From Burkholderiales bacterium (GTDB lineage: Bacteria; Pseudomonadota; Gammaproteobacteria; Burkholderiales; SG8-39), in contig JAOSJV010000001.1 in assembly GCA_027493935.1 (NCBI GenBank), forward strand, positions 558,001 through 622,000: 64,000 nt of DNA, in the 5' to 3' direction. How positions within the stretch are numbered: position 1 is the first letter of the stretch; every line of letters starts with the position of its first letter. Positions 49,436 to 58,900 of this stretch are shown here, in pieces. The notes beneath the pieces were generated by a model that saw only the letters and a program-made list of their open reading frames with translations, did no database searches and was not told where the DNA came from. The translations under genes were made by a program, and so were the position numbers.

Positions 49436-50278
49436 TTACGTGGGGGTCTGGCGTACCGGGCGCGCACGCAAGCGCGCGCCCGTGCGGGCCGGCGCGTCCA
49501 CGACCGCCGCACCCAGTCGCGCCGACGCTTCGTTTGCTGCATTGCGCAAGGCGGCGGCGAGCGGCCCATCCCAGGTCACGTCGAAGTGCGTCTCGACGCC
49601 GAGCAGCGTCATCACCGCCACGAGCGCGCCCGAGTGATCGAACACCGGCGCGCTCAACGCGTTGATGGAGGCCATCTGCTGGCCGCGAACACGCGACATC
49701 TTGCGCGCGCGCACCTCCACGAGGCGCCGCTCGATCTCCGCCGCGTCACGGCCTTGCATCTCGGCGGCGAGCAGGGCCTCGGTGACGTGGCGCGGCAGAA
49801 AGGCGGCGAAGACGAGGCCCGTCGCCGAGTCGAGCAGCCGCAGGACCGAGCCCACCCGCACGTTGACCGCCATCGGTCGCCGGCACTCCTCCCAGCGCAC
49901 GATCGTCGGGCCGGCCGAACCCCAGACCGCGACGAGCCCGGTCTGCTCGGTGCGGTCGCGCAGCGCCGCCACCGCGGCCCCGGCGACGCGGACGTGGTCG
50001 AGCTGGTGGAGCGCGGAAAGACCGATCGCGAGCGCGAGCGGTCCCAGCGCATAGCGTCCGCCGGGACCGTCCTGCTCGACGATTCCCGCCTGGGCCAGGC
50101 TGACGAGATAGCGGTGCGCCTTGGCCGTAGGCATCGCGGCGGCGTTGGCGAGCTCGGTGAGCATCATGGGTCGATAGGCCTCGGCGAGCGCCGCGAGCAC
50201 GCGCAGCCCCACCTGGACCGATTTCACCCCGGTCGGGTACGCCGCCGACCGCGCGCGCTTCGCGGGGGTCGGCGTCAT
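49436..50278 (-). CDS. IclR-family transcription regulator
   Basis: The 280-residue protein has an N-terminal winged helix (VKSVQVGLRVLAALAEAYRP, LTELANAAAMPTAKAHRYLV) and the C-terminal effector domain of IclR proteins (GRYALGPLALAIGLSAL, RVGSVLRLLDSATGLVFAAF, QMASINALSAPVFDHSGALV). Members typically sense aromatic acids or their metabolites and regulate neighbouring catabolic operons. It follows a hydrolase gene on the same strand by 51 bp. Palindromic sites beyond its stop and the divergent hyuA promoter region are candidate targets. Confidence 0.93.
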   Translation of the reverse strand: MTPTPAKRARSAAYPTGVKSVQVGLRVLAALAEAYRPMMLTELANAAAMPTAKAHRYLVSLAQAGIVEQDGPGGRYALGPLALAIGLSALHQLDHVRVAGAAVAALRDRTEQTGLVAVWGSAGPTIVRWEECRRPMAVNVRVGSVLRLLDSATGLVFAAFLPRHVTEALLAAEMQGRDAAEIERRLVEVRARKMSRVRGQQMASINALSAPVFDHSGALVAVMTLLGVETHFDVTWDGPLAAALRNAANEASARLGAAVVDAPARTGARLRARPVRQTPT

Positions 50279-50329
50279 GCGGGGGTGAGCGACATGCGGG
50301 CCGCGAACCGGAGGTTGCGCGCGGGCGGA

Positions 50330-51091
50330 CTAATCGCGCCCCAGGCCGCCCTCGATGGCGCGCCAGAACGCTTCGGGCGCCTCGACGTGCGGATTGTGGC
50401 CGAGACCGGGCAGCACCATCACCTCGGCGCCGAGCCGGCCCATCGACTCCGGACGGGCGATGGTGTCGCGCTCGCCGCACAGCAGCTGCAGCGGGACCTT
50501 CACCATGTGCGCGAGCGAGGCGAAGTCGGTCCAGCCGAGGCGGTTGATCAGCGGATCGGCGGCGAGGCGAAACCCGCCCCCGTCCGCGCACACGCCCGCA
50601 GCCGCCGCGGCGGTGTCGGGATCGACCAGCCCCTTCAGTCCCGACACGCGCAGGTAGCGATCGATCGCCTCGGCGCGGGTGTCGAAGCGCCGGGCCGGGG
50701 CGCGCGCGACCGCCTCCGCTTTCGCGTGCTCGTCGTCGCTCCACGCCGTCTTGACGCTGAAAGCGACCGCGCGGCGCACCCGCACGCCGAACATGCCGGT
50801 CGCGAGAACGAGCGCAACGACTCCGCCCATCGAGTGCCCGACGACGATCGCCTCGTCGTCCGGACCGAGCAGCGACGCGACGTCGGCCGCGTGCACGCCC
50901 ATCCCGTAGGGCGGCGCATGCGGCGAGCGGCCGTGCCCGCGCAGATCGGGAATGAGCCAGCGTCCCGTCCAGCGCGTGGCGAGCAGCGGCTTCACGCCGT
51001 CCCACACCGCGCCGTTCGCGCCCATGCCGTGCAGGAGCACGAGCACGAGCCCCGCGGCACCGCCGCGTTCGCACCAGATCGAGCGATTCAT
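50330..51091 (-). CDS. Alpha/beta hydrolase
   Basis: The 253-residue protein has LVLVLLHGMGANGAVWDGV (oxyanion region), PDLRGHGRSPHAPPYGMGV, the nucleophile elbow VGHSMGGVVAL, CGERDTIARPE for the acid and GLGHNPHVEAPEAF with the catalytic His. The pattern resembles C-C bond hydrolases and enol-lactonases of aromatic pathways. It is co-directional with the IclR gene and divergent from hyuA, with only 118 bp between start codons, so it is probably controlled together with the hyuAB operon. Confidence 0.88.
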   Translation of the reverse strand: MNRSIWCERGGAAGLVLVLLHGMGANGAVWDGVKPLLATRWTGRWLIPDLRGHGRSPHAPPYGMGVHAADVASLLGPDDEAIVVGHSMGGVVALVLATGMFGVRVRRAVAFSVKTAWSDDEHAKAEAVARAPARRFDTRAEAIDRYLRVSGLKGLVDPDTAAAAAGVCADGGGFRLAADPLINRLGWTDFASLAHMVKVPLQLLCGERDTIARPESMGRLGAEVMVLPGLGHNPHVEAPEAFWRAIEGGLGRD

Positions 51092-51209
51092 GATCTTCCC
51101 ACCGAGACCCCGACGCCGCGCGATGGTAGCCTACCTGCGGCCTGGGAGGTGGGCGAGCACCGCACGCGACGGGGCCGGACCGAAGAACGCGAAGCAGCGG
51201 ACGAGGGAA

Positions 51210-53310
51210 ATGAAGTACCGCATTGGAATCGACGTCGGCGGCACGTTCACCGACTTCCTGCTGATGGCGCCGCGCGGCCGCACGGTCGCGCACAAGGAGC
51301 TCTCGACGCCGGCCGATCCGTCCGCGGCGGCGCTCGCCGGTCTCGCGGCGCTTGCGCGGGTCGAGGGCGCGGAGCTCGAGCGCTTCCTCGCCGAGGTCGC
51401 GATCATCGTCCACGGCACCACGGTCACGACGAACGCCGTGCTCACCGGCAAGACCGCGCGCACGGGGCTGCTCGTCACGCGCGGCTTCCGCGACGCGCTC
51501 GAGATGCGCCGCGGGGTGCGCGAGGAGATGTACGACAACCGCTACCACGCGCCGCCGCCGATCGTGCCGCGCTGGCTGCGCCTGCCGGTGACCGAGCGCG
51601 TGGACGCCGCCGGCGCGGTGGTGACCCCGCTCGAGGCGGCCGACGTTGAGCGCGCGGTCGAGCGGCTGCGCGCCGAGGGCGTCGAGGCGGTGGCGGTGTG
51701 CTTCCTGCACGCGCACGCGAACGCGCGGCACGAGGAGGAAGCGGCGCGCATCGTGCGCGAGCGGATGCCCGAGGCGTACTGCTCGGTCTCCTCGCAGGTG
51801 CTGCCGCAGGTGCGCTACTACGAGCGCACCAGCACGACGGTGCTCAACGCCGGCGTGGGCCCGATCCTCGCGCGCTATCTCGCGAACCTGACGCGGCGGC
51901 TCGCGCAAGCGCGCTACCGCGGCGCGCTCCTCATCATGCAATCGAACGGCGGTGTCGCGCGGCCGCAGGCCGTCTCCCGGCTCGCCGCGATGACGCTGCT
52001 CTCCGGACCGGCTGCGGCACCGGTGGCGGGGCTCGCGTGCATCGCGCCCTACCGCGAGAAGCGCTTCATCACCGTGGACATGGGCGGCACGAGCTTCGAC
52101 GCCGCGCTCGTGCGCGACGGCGAGCCGGCGGTGACCACCGCCGGCTCGGTCAACCGCTACGCGCTCGCGCTGCCGAGCCTGGAGATCAACACGGTGGGCG
52201 CCGGCGGCGGCTCGATCGCCTGGATCGACGACGGCGGCCTGCTGCGCATGGGGCCGCAGAGCGCGGGCGCCGATCCCGGACCGGCGTGCTACGGCCGCGG
52301 CGGCGCGGAGCCCACCTGCACCGACGCCAACCTGGTGCTCGGCTATCTCTGCGCCGAGTACTTCGCCGGCGGCCGGCTGCGCCTGGACGCCGCGGCGGCG
52401 CGGCGCGCGATCGCCGAGCGCATCGCGCGCCCGCTCGGCATGTCGCTCACGGCGGCCGCCCACGGCATGGTCCAGGTCATCAACGTCAACATGGCCTCGG
52501 CGATCCGCGAGATCTCGGTCGAGAAGGGCTACGATCCGCGCGAGTTTCCGCTCATCTGCGCGGGCGGCGCGGGGCCGGTCCACGCGGCGCGCATCGCCGC
52601 CGAGCTCGGCATCGGACGGGTCCTGGTGCCGCGCGACGCCTCGATCTTCTGCGCCGCCGGCATGCTGCGCACGGATCTGCGTCACGACTACGTGCGCAGC
52701 TGCGCGCAGCCGCTGCCGGACCGCGGCGACGGCCGCCCTGCCCTGGGCGATCGGGTGCGCGCGCTCGCGCGCGACATGGAGGCCGAGGCGCGCCGGACGC
52801 TCGGCAGCGAAGGCATCCCGCGCGCGCGCCAGCGCGTGCGCTACCGGTTCGACCTGCGTTACGTGGGGCAGTACCATGAGCTGACCGTCGACGTACCGGC
52901 GCGCGCGCTCGCCGCCGCCGACTGGGACGCGGTGCGCGAGCGTTTCCACGCGCAGCACGATCGCCTGTACGGCTACGAGCTGCGCACCGAGGGCACGCCG
53001 GTCGAGCTCTTGAACGTGCGCCTGTCCGCGATCGGAACCACCACCAAGCCCGCGGCGAGGCGCGAGCGCCGCGCGCCCGCCTCCTGCCGGCACGCCCTGA
53101 AGGGGCGAGCGAGCGGCCTTCCTGCCCGAGCGCGGCGGCTTCCGGCCGGTGCCGGTCTACGACGGCGACCGGCTCGCGCACGGCAACCGGCTGGCGGGCC
53201 CGGCGATCATCGAGTGCGTGAACACCAGCATCGTCGTGCCGCCGGGCTGCCGCGCCGAGTACGACGCGCTCGGCACGTGCGTGCTGACCCTGGGAGGACG
53301 GCGGCGATGA
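51210..53310 (+). CDS. hyuA: Hydantoinase/oxoprolinase A subunit (HyuA family), frameshift near end
   Basis: HyuA-family proteins carry an actin-like ATPase core and use ATP to open cyclic amides or to carboxylate ketones together with HyuB. MKYRIGIDVGGTFTDFLLMA, IIVHGTTVTTNAVLTGKTAR, LSGPAAAPVAGLA, FITVDMGGTSFDAALV, EINTVGAGGGSIAWID and FPLICAGGAGPVHA are all present. The final 70 residues (FLPERGGFRPVPVYDGDRLA, IIECVNTSIVVPPGCRAEYD) are in another frame; one extra A near 53110 must be skipped. GAGGGAA precedes ATG 51210. The stop overlaps hyuB by ATGA. Confidence 0.9.
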
Positions 53311-55115
53311 GGCGAGATGCACCGAAGCGGGACGCACCGAAGCGGAATGCGGCGACGCGGCGCGCGGGCACGCGGCGCGGGATCGACCCGGTCCAGGTGG
53401 CGCTCGTGCAGCGGCGGCTGAAGTCGATCACCGAGGAGATGGGGCTCACGCTGCTGCGTACCACGCGCTCGCCGATCCTCAACGAGGCGCGCGACTTCGT
53501 CACCGGCCTGTACGACGCGCGCGGGCGCATGCTCGAGCAGACCGAGTACATCCCGGTGCTCGCCTTCGCGCTGCAGCCCGCGTGCGAGAACGTGGCGCGC
53601 TTTTTCGGCGACGACGTCCACCCGGGCGACGTCATCCTGCACAACGACGTCTTCTCCGGCGGCAACCAGAACAACGACGTCGCGGTGTTCAAGCCGATCT
53701 TCGACGGCAAGCGCCTGGTCGCCTGGGCCGCCTGCAAGGGCCACCAGGCCGACATCGGCGGCGCGGTGCAGGGCGGCTACAACCCCGAGGCGCGCGAGGT
53801 ATGGCAGGAGGCGCTGCGCATCCCGGCGGTGAAGGTGATCGAGCGCGGCCGCCTGCGTCGCGACGTGTGGAACCTCGTCTTCGCCAACATCCGCCTCAAG
53901 ATCGTCGAGGAGGACATCCGCGCGCAGATCGGCGGCTGCACCGTCGGCGAGCGCGGCTTCAAGGCGCTCGTCGCGCGCTTCGGCTGGGCGCGGCTGGAGG
54001 CGCTCGTCGAGGCGCTCTTCGACAGCACCGAGCGCCGGGTGCGCAAGGAGATCGCGGCGATCCCCGACGGCACCTACCGCGGCGAATCCGACGCGTTTTT
54101 CGACGGCGTGACCGAGGGCACCAAGATGAGGATCGCGCTCGCGGTGACGGTGCGCGGCGAGGAGATCACGTTCGACTTCACCGGCTCTGCGCCGCAGACG
54201 CCCGGCTTCGTCAACGCGCCCTACTCGGCCACCGCCTCGGCGCTGCTGCTCACGTTCCTGATGCTGATCGCCGCCGACATCCCGCACAACGCCGGGATCC
54301 TGCGGCCGATCCGCATCGTCAACCCGGCGGGCTCGTTCCTGAACGCGCGCTTCCCGGCGGCCACCACCTTCGGCAACTCGATCACCGGCCCGACCTCGGA
54401 CGCGATCTTCCGCGCGTTCGCGCAGGCGCTGCCGCGGATGGTCACCGCCGGCTGGAACCGCTTCCTCGGCTTCGCCGTGTCCGGACACGATCCGCGCAAG
54501 CACCGGCCCTACGTCGACATCCTGTTCCTCTCGCTCAAGGGCGGCTCCGGCGGCACCTGGATGGCCGACGGCTACGACCACATCGGGCTCATCAACTGCG
54601 CGGGCGGCATCCTCGCCCAGGACTACGAGATGTTCGAGCTCCACGATCCGCACTTCCTGGTGAAGCACGAGTACCTCGCCGACTCGGCGGGCGCCGGCCG
54701 CTGGCGCGGCGGGCTCGGCGTCGAGACCGAGTTCGTGATCGACGGCGAGAACGTCACCGGCGTCGCGTTCGGCGACGGCGTCGAGGAGGAGGCGCGCGCG
54801 TTCGGCTTCTTCGGCGGCAAGGCGGGCGCGGCGAACGCGATCCGGCTCGACTATCCGGACGGCACCGTGCGGCACGCCAAGACGAAGGAGATCATCCGCG
54901 GCATCCCGCGCGGCACGCGCTTCCACCAGCGCGCCGGCGGCGGCGGCGGCTACGGCAATCCGTTCGAGCGGCCGGTCGGCGAGGTGCTGGCCGACGTGCG
55001 GAGCGAGCTCGTGAGCGTCGCATCCGCGCGCGCGGACTACGGCGTGTGGATCGACCCGGAGACGCTCGCCGTCGACGCGGCGAGGACCGCGGCGCTGCGC
55101 GGAGGCGGGCGATGA
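53307..55115 (+). CDS. hyuB: Hydantoinase/oxoprolinase B subunit (HyuB family)
   Basis: This 602-residue protein is typical HyuB: QRRLKSITEEMGLTLLRTTR, YIPVLAFALQPACENVARFF, DDVHPGDVILHNDVFSGGNQ, HQADIGGAVQGG, and the C-terminal GAGRWRGGLGVETEF and RAGGGGGYGNPFERP. It forms the catalytic complex with HyuA. The N-terminus has a short basic repeat (RRDAPKRDAPKRNA). The frame is intact. Overlaps at both ends (4 bp each) with hyuA and the VOC gene indicate one operon. Related pairs include hydantoinases, 5-oxoprolinases and acetone or acetophenone carboxylases. Confidence 0.95.
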   Translation: MRRDAPKRDAPKRNAATRRAGTRRGIDPVQVALVQRRLKSITEEMGLTLLRTTRSPILNEARDFVTGLYDARGRMLEQTEYIPVLAFALQPACENVARFFGDDVHPGDVILHNDVFSGGNQNNDVAVFKPIFDGKRLVAWAACKGHQADIGGAVQGGYNPEAREVWQEALRIPAVKVIERGRLRRDVWNLVFANIRLKIVEEDIRAQIGGCTVGERGFKALVARFGWARLEALVEALFDSTERRVRKEIAAIPDGTYRGESDAFFDGVTEGTKMRIALAVTVRGEEITFDFTGSAPQTPGFVNAPYSATASALLLTFLMLIAADIPHNAGILRPIRIVNPAGSFLNARFPAATTFGNSITGPTSDAIFRAFAQALPRMVTAGWNRFLGFAVSGHDPRKHRPYVDILFLSLKGGSGGTWMADGYDHIGLINCAGGILAQDYEMFELHDPHFLVKHEYLADSAGAGRWRGGLGVETEFVIDGENVTGVAFGDGVEEEARAFGFFGGKAGAANAIRLDYPDGTVRHAKTKEIIRGIPRGTRFHQRAGGGGGYGNPFERPVGEVLADVRSELVSVASARADYGVWIDPETLAVDAARTAALRGGGR

Positions 55116-55543
55116 GCGCGACACACATCGACCACATCGGCATCCTGGTCGCCGACCTCGAGGAGGCGATGGCCCGGCTCGGACCGCTCTTCGGCGTCGC
55201 GCCCGCGGTGAAGGAGCTCGCCGAGGTGGGCTTGCGCGTCGCCGAGTATCACGCCGCCAACGTGACGATCGAGCTCCTGCAGTACGCCTCGGAGGGCGAG
55301 TCGTTCGCCCGCAGCGTGATGGGCAGCCGCCTCGGCCTGAACCACATCTCGGCGCGGGTCGACGACGTCGAGCGCGCGCTCGCCGAGCTCGGCGCCGCGG
55401 GCATGCGCCCGATGGAGGGGTTCCCGCGCCGGGGCGCGCACGGCCGCGTGGCGTTCTTCGAGCCCGACGGCGTCACCGGGCTCTTGTTCGAGATCTGCCA
55501 GCCCGACGCGCACGCTGCGAACGACGAGCGCAATGACGGCTGA
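55112..55543 (+). CDS. VOC-family protein, methylmalonyl-CoA epimerase-like
   Basis: The 143-residue protein has the paired beta-alpha-beta-beta-beta units of the vicinal-oxygen-chelate family: THIDHIGILVADLEEAMARL with the first metal His, ELLQYASEGESFARSVMGSR, then GLNHISARVDDVERALAELG with the second His, and GVTGLLFEICQ with the Glu ligand. This set and length resemble methylmalonyl-CoA epimerase and related lyases. It overlaps hyuB (ATGA) and the following ligase gene (11 bp). It may epimerise or isomerise a product of the HyuAB step. Confidence 0.88.
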   Translation: MSATHIDHIGILVADLEEAMARLGPLFGVAPAVKELAEVGLRVAEYHAANVTIELLQYASEGESFARSVMGSRLGLNHISARVDDVERALAELGAAGMRPMEGFPRRGAHGRVAFFEPDGVTGLLFEICQPDAHAANDERNDG

Positions 55544-56903
55544 CCGCGGCGCGCTCTGGAACGCTCGCGTCGAGCGCATGTCGCGCGACGCGCTCGCGGC
55601 GCTGCAGCTCGAGCGCCTCGGACGCCAGGTCGCCTACAACTACGAGCGCTCGCCGTACTACCGGGCGCGCATGGACGCGGCGGGGGTCGCGCCGGCCGAC
55701 GTGCGCGGCTTCGACGACTTCGCGCGCGTGCCGATCATGGACAAGGCCGAGCACCGGCGCGTGCAGGAGGAGTCGCTCGCGCGCCACGGCACGCCCTACG
55801 CGCTCCTCGCCTGCGCGCCGGCCGACAAGATCGTGCGCGTGAGCGCGACCTCCGGCACCACCGGCATGCCCACGCTCTACACGCTCACCGCGCACGACGT
55901 CGCGGTGGTGAACGAGATGCACGCACGCAAGTACTGGCGCGCCGGCATCCGTCCCGGGCACGTGATGCTCCAGGCGCTCTCGCTCTCGATGTTCACCGGC
56001 GGGCTGCCGCTCTCGCAGGGGATCATGCACCTGGGCGCCTGCGTCGTGCCGGTCGGCATCGAGGGCGGTACGCGCCGCGTGCTCGAGTTCGCCCGGCTCA
56101 CGCGCCCGCACGCGCTCGTCGCCACGCCCTCGTTCGGCCAGTACCTGATCGAGGAGTGCCCGAAGGCGGGCGGCACGGGCGCCGCGGAGCTCGGCTTCCG
56201 CCGGTTCTTCTGCGCCGGCGAGCCCGGCGGCGGCAATCCCGGCGTGCGGCGCATGCTCGCCGAGGGCTTCGGCGCCAAGGTGTTCGACCATACCGGCGGC
56301 GGACACGCCTTCCACGGCATCTCGTGCGACGAGCCGCCCGAGGAGTACAAGGGCATGCACTTCGTGTCCGAGGATCACTGCCTGCTCGAGCTCGTCGACC
56401 CGCACACGCGCGCGCCGGTCGCGCTCGCCGAGGGCGCAGTCGGGGAGATGGTGTTCACCTTCCTCGACTGGGAGGGCGGCCCGTTCATGCGCTACGCGCT
56501 CGGCGACCTGATCCAGGTGTGGACGAACCCGTGCGCGTGCGGCATGCCGGGCATGCGTTTCAAGATCGTCGGCCGCACCGACGACATGCTGATCGTCAAG
56601 GGCGTGAACGTCTATCCGGAGGCGATCGGCACCGTGCTCGCCGCCTTCGCGCCGGAGGTGTCGGGCGCGTTCCGCATCGTGCTCGCGCGGCCCGGCCCGA
56701 AGGTCGATCCGCCGCTCAGGCTGCGCGTCGAGCACGGCGCCGGCATCGGCGCGGGCGATCTTCCCGGGCTCGAGGCGCGCATGATGGAGCGCTTTCGCGC
56801 GGAGCTGCGCATCGCGCCGGCGATCGAGTGGCGCGCGCCCGGCAGCCTGCCGCGCGAGGCGCACAAGACGAAGTACATCGCGATCGAGGCGCCAGGTGGT
56901 TAG
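55533..56903 (+). CDS. Phenylacetate-CoA ligase-like enzyme
   Basis: This 456-residue AMP-forming ligase has the PaaK layout: QVAYNYERSPYYRARMDAAG, the ATP loop VRVSATSGTTGMPTLYTLT, FCAGEPGGGNPGVRRMLAEG, GEMVFTFLDWEGGPFMRYAL-type A5/A7 region, and the C-terminal GRTDDMLIVKGVNVYPEAIG typical of phenylacetate-CoA ligases. It activates an aryl- or alkyl-acetic acid to its CoA ester in the cytoplasm. It is last in the hyuAB operon. The combination suggests carboxylation or ring opening followed by CoA activation, as in acetophenone degradation, but the substrate is inferred only. Confidence 0.92.
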   Translation: MTADRGALWNARVERMSRDALAALQLERLGRQVAYNYERSPYYRARMDAAGVAPADVRGFDDFARVPIMDKAEHRRVQEESLARHGTPYALLACAPADKIVRVSATSGTTGMPTLYTLTAHDVAVVNEMHARKYWRAGIRPGHVMLQALSLSMFTGGLPLSQGIMHLGACVVPVGIEGGTRRVLEFARLTRPHALVATPSFGQYLIEECPKAGGTGAAELGFRRFFCAGEPGGGNPGVRRMLAEGFGAKVFDHTGGGHAFHGISCDEPPEEYKGMHFVSEDHCLLELVDPHTRAPVALAEGAVGEMVFTFLDWEGGPFMRYALGDLIQVWTNPCACGMPGMRFKIVGRTDDMLIVKGVNVYPEAIGTVLAAFAPEVSGAFRIVLARPGPKVDPPLRLRVEHGAGIGAGDLPGLEARMMERFRAELRIAPAIEWRAPGSLPREAHKTKYIAIEAPGG

Positions 56904-57239
56904 CACGCAGTTGACGAGTTTCGCCGCCAGGAGAGCTTTCGTCCGACGTCAACGCCCAAGGCGAGGCGAGGCGGCACGCGGCGGACCCCTGGTGCCGCAG
57001 AGCGCGTCGGCGCGCGGGGACCCGGTTTGCGGCGGGCAGTCAACACACCACCGCCCGCCGCAAACCACCTGCTGTCTGCCGCCTGCGGCACCAGGGACCC
57101 GCCTCGGCGCAGCGCAAGACACCCCCCGCCGGCTTTGCCGGCACCGCTCCTCGGAGGGGGAGGGGACAGTCTTGCGGGCGCAGCCGCTGACGCCTCGCAC
57201 GGGCTGTTTCGGAACCATTTCCACGGCAAGGAGGCAAAC
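56904..57239. repeat. Intergenic region with nested perfect inverted repeats
   Basis: This 336-bp gap has no gene. An outer 14-bp pair (CCCTGGTGCCGCAG at 56987-57000 with its complement at 57083-57096) encloses an inner 14-bp pair (GGTTTGCGGCGGGC at 57024-57037 with 57053-57066, 15-base loop). Both pairs are perfect. A further small hairpin (GCCGGC-TTT-GCCGGC) follows near 57132. There is no T-tract. The structure may end the hyuAB transcript or be a palindromic repeat element. AAGGAGG at the right end belongs to the next gene. Confidence 0.8.
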
Positions 57240-58026
57240 ATGGAGCTCGGACTGAAGGGACGCACGGCGCTCGTCACCGGAGCGTCGAAGGGCATCGGCC
57301 TCGGGATCGCGCGAGCGCTTGCCGCCGAGGGATGCGCGCTGCACCTCGTCTCGCGCACGCGCGCCGATCTCGAGGCGGCGCGCGCGGAGCTCGCCGCGCG
57401 GCACGGGGTAAGCGTCGCCGTGCACGCGGTCGACCTCGCCGAGCGCGGCGCCGCCGAGCGGCTCGGCGCGCAGTGCGCGGACGATGTGGACATCCTGGTC
57501 AACAATGCCGGCGCAACGCCGCGCGGCGCGCTCGACGAAGTGGACGAGGACCGCTGGCGCGCGGCCTTCGACCTCAAGGTGCTCGGCTACGTCAACATGT
57601 CGCGCGAGTTCTACCGCCGCATGAAGGCGCGCCGACGCGGCGTCATCATCAACATCATCGGCAACGGCGGCGAGCGCGTCGACTACGGCTACATCGCGGG
57701 CGCCGCAGGCAATGCCGCGCTGATGGCGTTCACGCGCGCGCTCGGCGCCGGCAGCATCGACTACGGGGGTACGCGTCGTCGGCGTGAACCCCGGTCCGGT
57801 CGCGACCGAGCGGCTGGTCGGACTGATGCGCAAAGAGGCCGAGCGGCGCTTCGGCGATGCCGGGCGCTGGCGCGACTTCGAGCAGGGCTTTCCGCTCGGC
57901 CGCTCGGCGACCGTCGAGGAGATCGCGGCCACGGTCGCGCTCCTCGCCTCCGATCTCTCGGGCTACACCACCGGCACGATCGTCACCATCGACGGCGGGC
58001 TCGCGCACCGCGGCTCGCTCATCTGA
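57240..58026 (+). CDS. Short-chain dehydrogenase with altered active site (frameshift)
   Basis: The cofactor site ALVTGASKGIGLGIARALAA and VDILVNNAGATPRGALDE are classic SDR. The usual Tyr-x3-Lys is missing: the segment reads NIIGNGGERVDYGYIAG then AAGNAALMAFTRALG, with Asn at the Lys position and Gly at the Tyr position. The C-terminal quarter (VGVNPGPVATERLVGLMRKE, TTGTIVTIDGGLAHRG) needs removal of one G from the five-G run at 57765-57769. AAGGAGG precedes ATG 57240. It resembles a recognisable SDR subfamily; another member lies at 59693-60505. Substrate unknown. Confidence 0.85.
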
Positions 58027-58066
58027 GGTCCACTCGGGGCGCGGCGCACTTTCTGCGCCGGCAGCC

Positions 58067-58635
58067 TCACGCCCGGCGCAGCAGCCGCGGAATCATGCGC
58101 CCGAGGACGTTGTCCCTGCGCACGAGGTAGTGGAAGAGGGCCGCGGCCACGTGCATGCCTACGAGCAGCACGAGCAGGAGCGCGAGCAGCGCGTGCACGG
58201 CGAACGCGGTCTTCGCGGCCTCCTTGTCGGGCGCGACCACGCCCGGCAGAGCGAATAGCCCGAAGACGTCGAGCGCGGGGAAAAGCGAGATGCCCACGTA
58301 GCCCGCGACCGGCACGCAGACGAGGAGGGCGTACATGCCCCAGTGGTTGAGCCGGCTCGCGACGTCCTGCCAGCGCGTGATGGTCGGCTCGGGGGCGGGG
58401 CGCCGTGCAGCAGCCGGTAGGCGAGCCGACCGAGGACGACGAGCAGGATCGCCGCGCCGAGCAGCTTGTGGCCGTTGTAGAGCGCGCCGGTGACGGCGTC
58501 CCAGACGTTCCGCACGTTGCCGCGATACGACATGTAGACGCCGACCGGGATCTGGATCGCGACGAGCGCGACGGTCAGCCAGTGCAGGAAGCGTGCCGGA
58601 CGGGTGTACGTCTCGACCTTTGGCGTCTTGTCCAT
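58067..58635 (-). CDS. Cytochrome b561-type membrane protein (frameshift)
   Basis: The protein has four membrane helices: ARFLHWLTVALVAIQIPVGV, YNGHKLLGAAILLVVLGRLA, LNHWGMYALLVCVPVAGYVG and FAVHALLALLLVLLVGMHVA. His residues in helices 1, 2, 3 and 4 fit two b-type hemes. Proteins of the YodB/b561 family carry electrons across the inner membrane. The two halves are in different frames, joined near 58398 (LLHGAPPP to EPTITRWQDV); either one base is missing or two are extra. AGAAGGG precedes ATG 58635. It is convergent with the preceding SDR and divergent from the EAL gene. Confidence 0.85.
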
Positions 58636-58900
58636 CGCGGACCCTTCTCGACGTGAGCGTCTGCGTCGCGGGCGCCGCAGAGCCGCCGCGCCGGTCGATT
58701 TCATGGTAGCGGAACATCACCTCGCGGGCGCCCGCCGGCGCGCGCAGCCTGCGCGACGAACAGCGCTGGGGCGCTGTCCGGCCGCCGACACAGGCGTCGG
58801 AAAGCCTACGCCGGGCTCGCCTGCAGGTCATTGATCCGCATCGAGAATTTCTGGCACCAGTATTGCGTTGGGGGGCGGATCGAAGATACCGAAGAACCGA

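Noticed and set aside
51210..55115. Naming HyuAB as acetophenone or acetone carboxylase
   Set aside because: HyuA/HyuB motifs are shared by hydantoinases, oxoprolinases and ketone carboxylases. The context is suggestive only.
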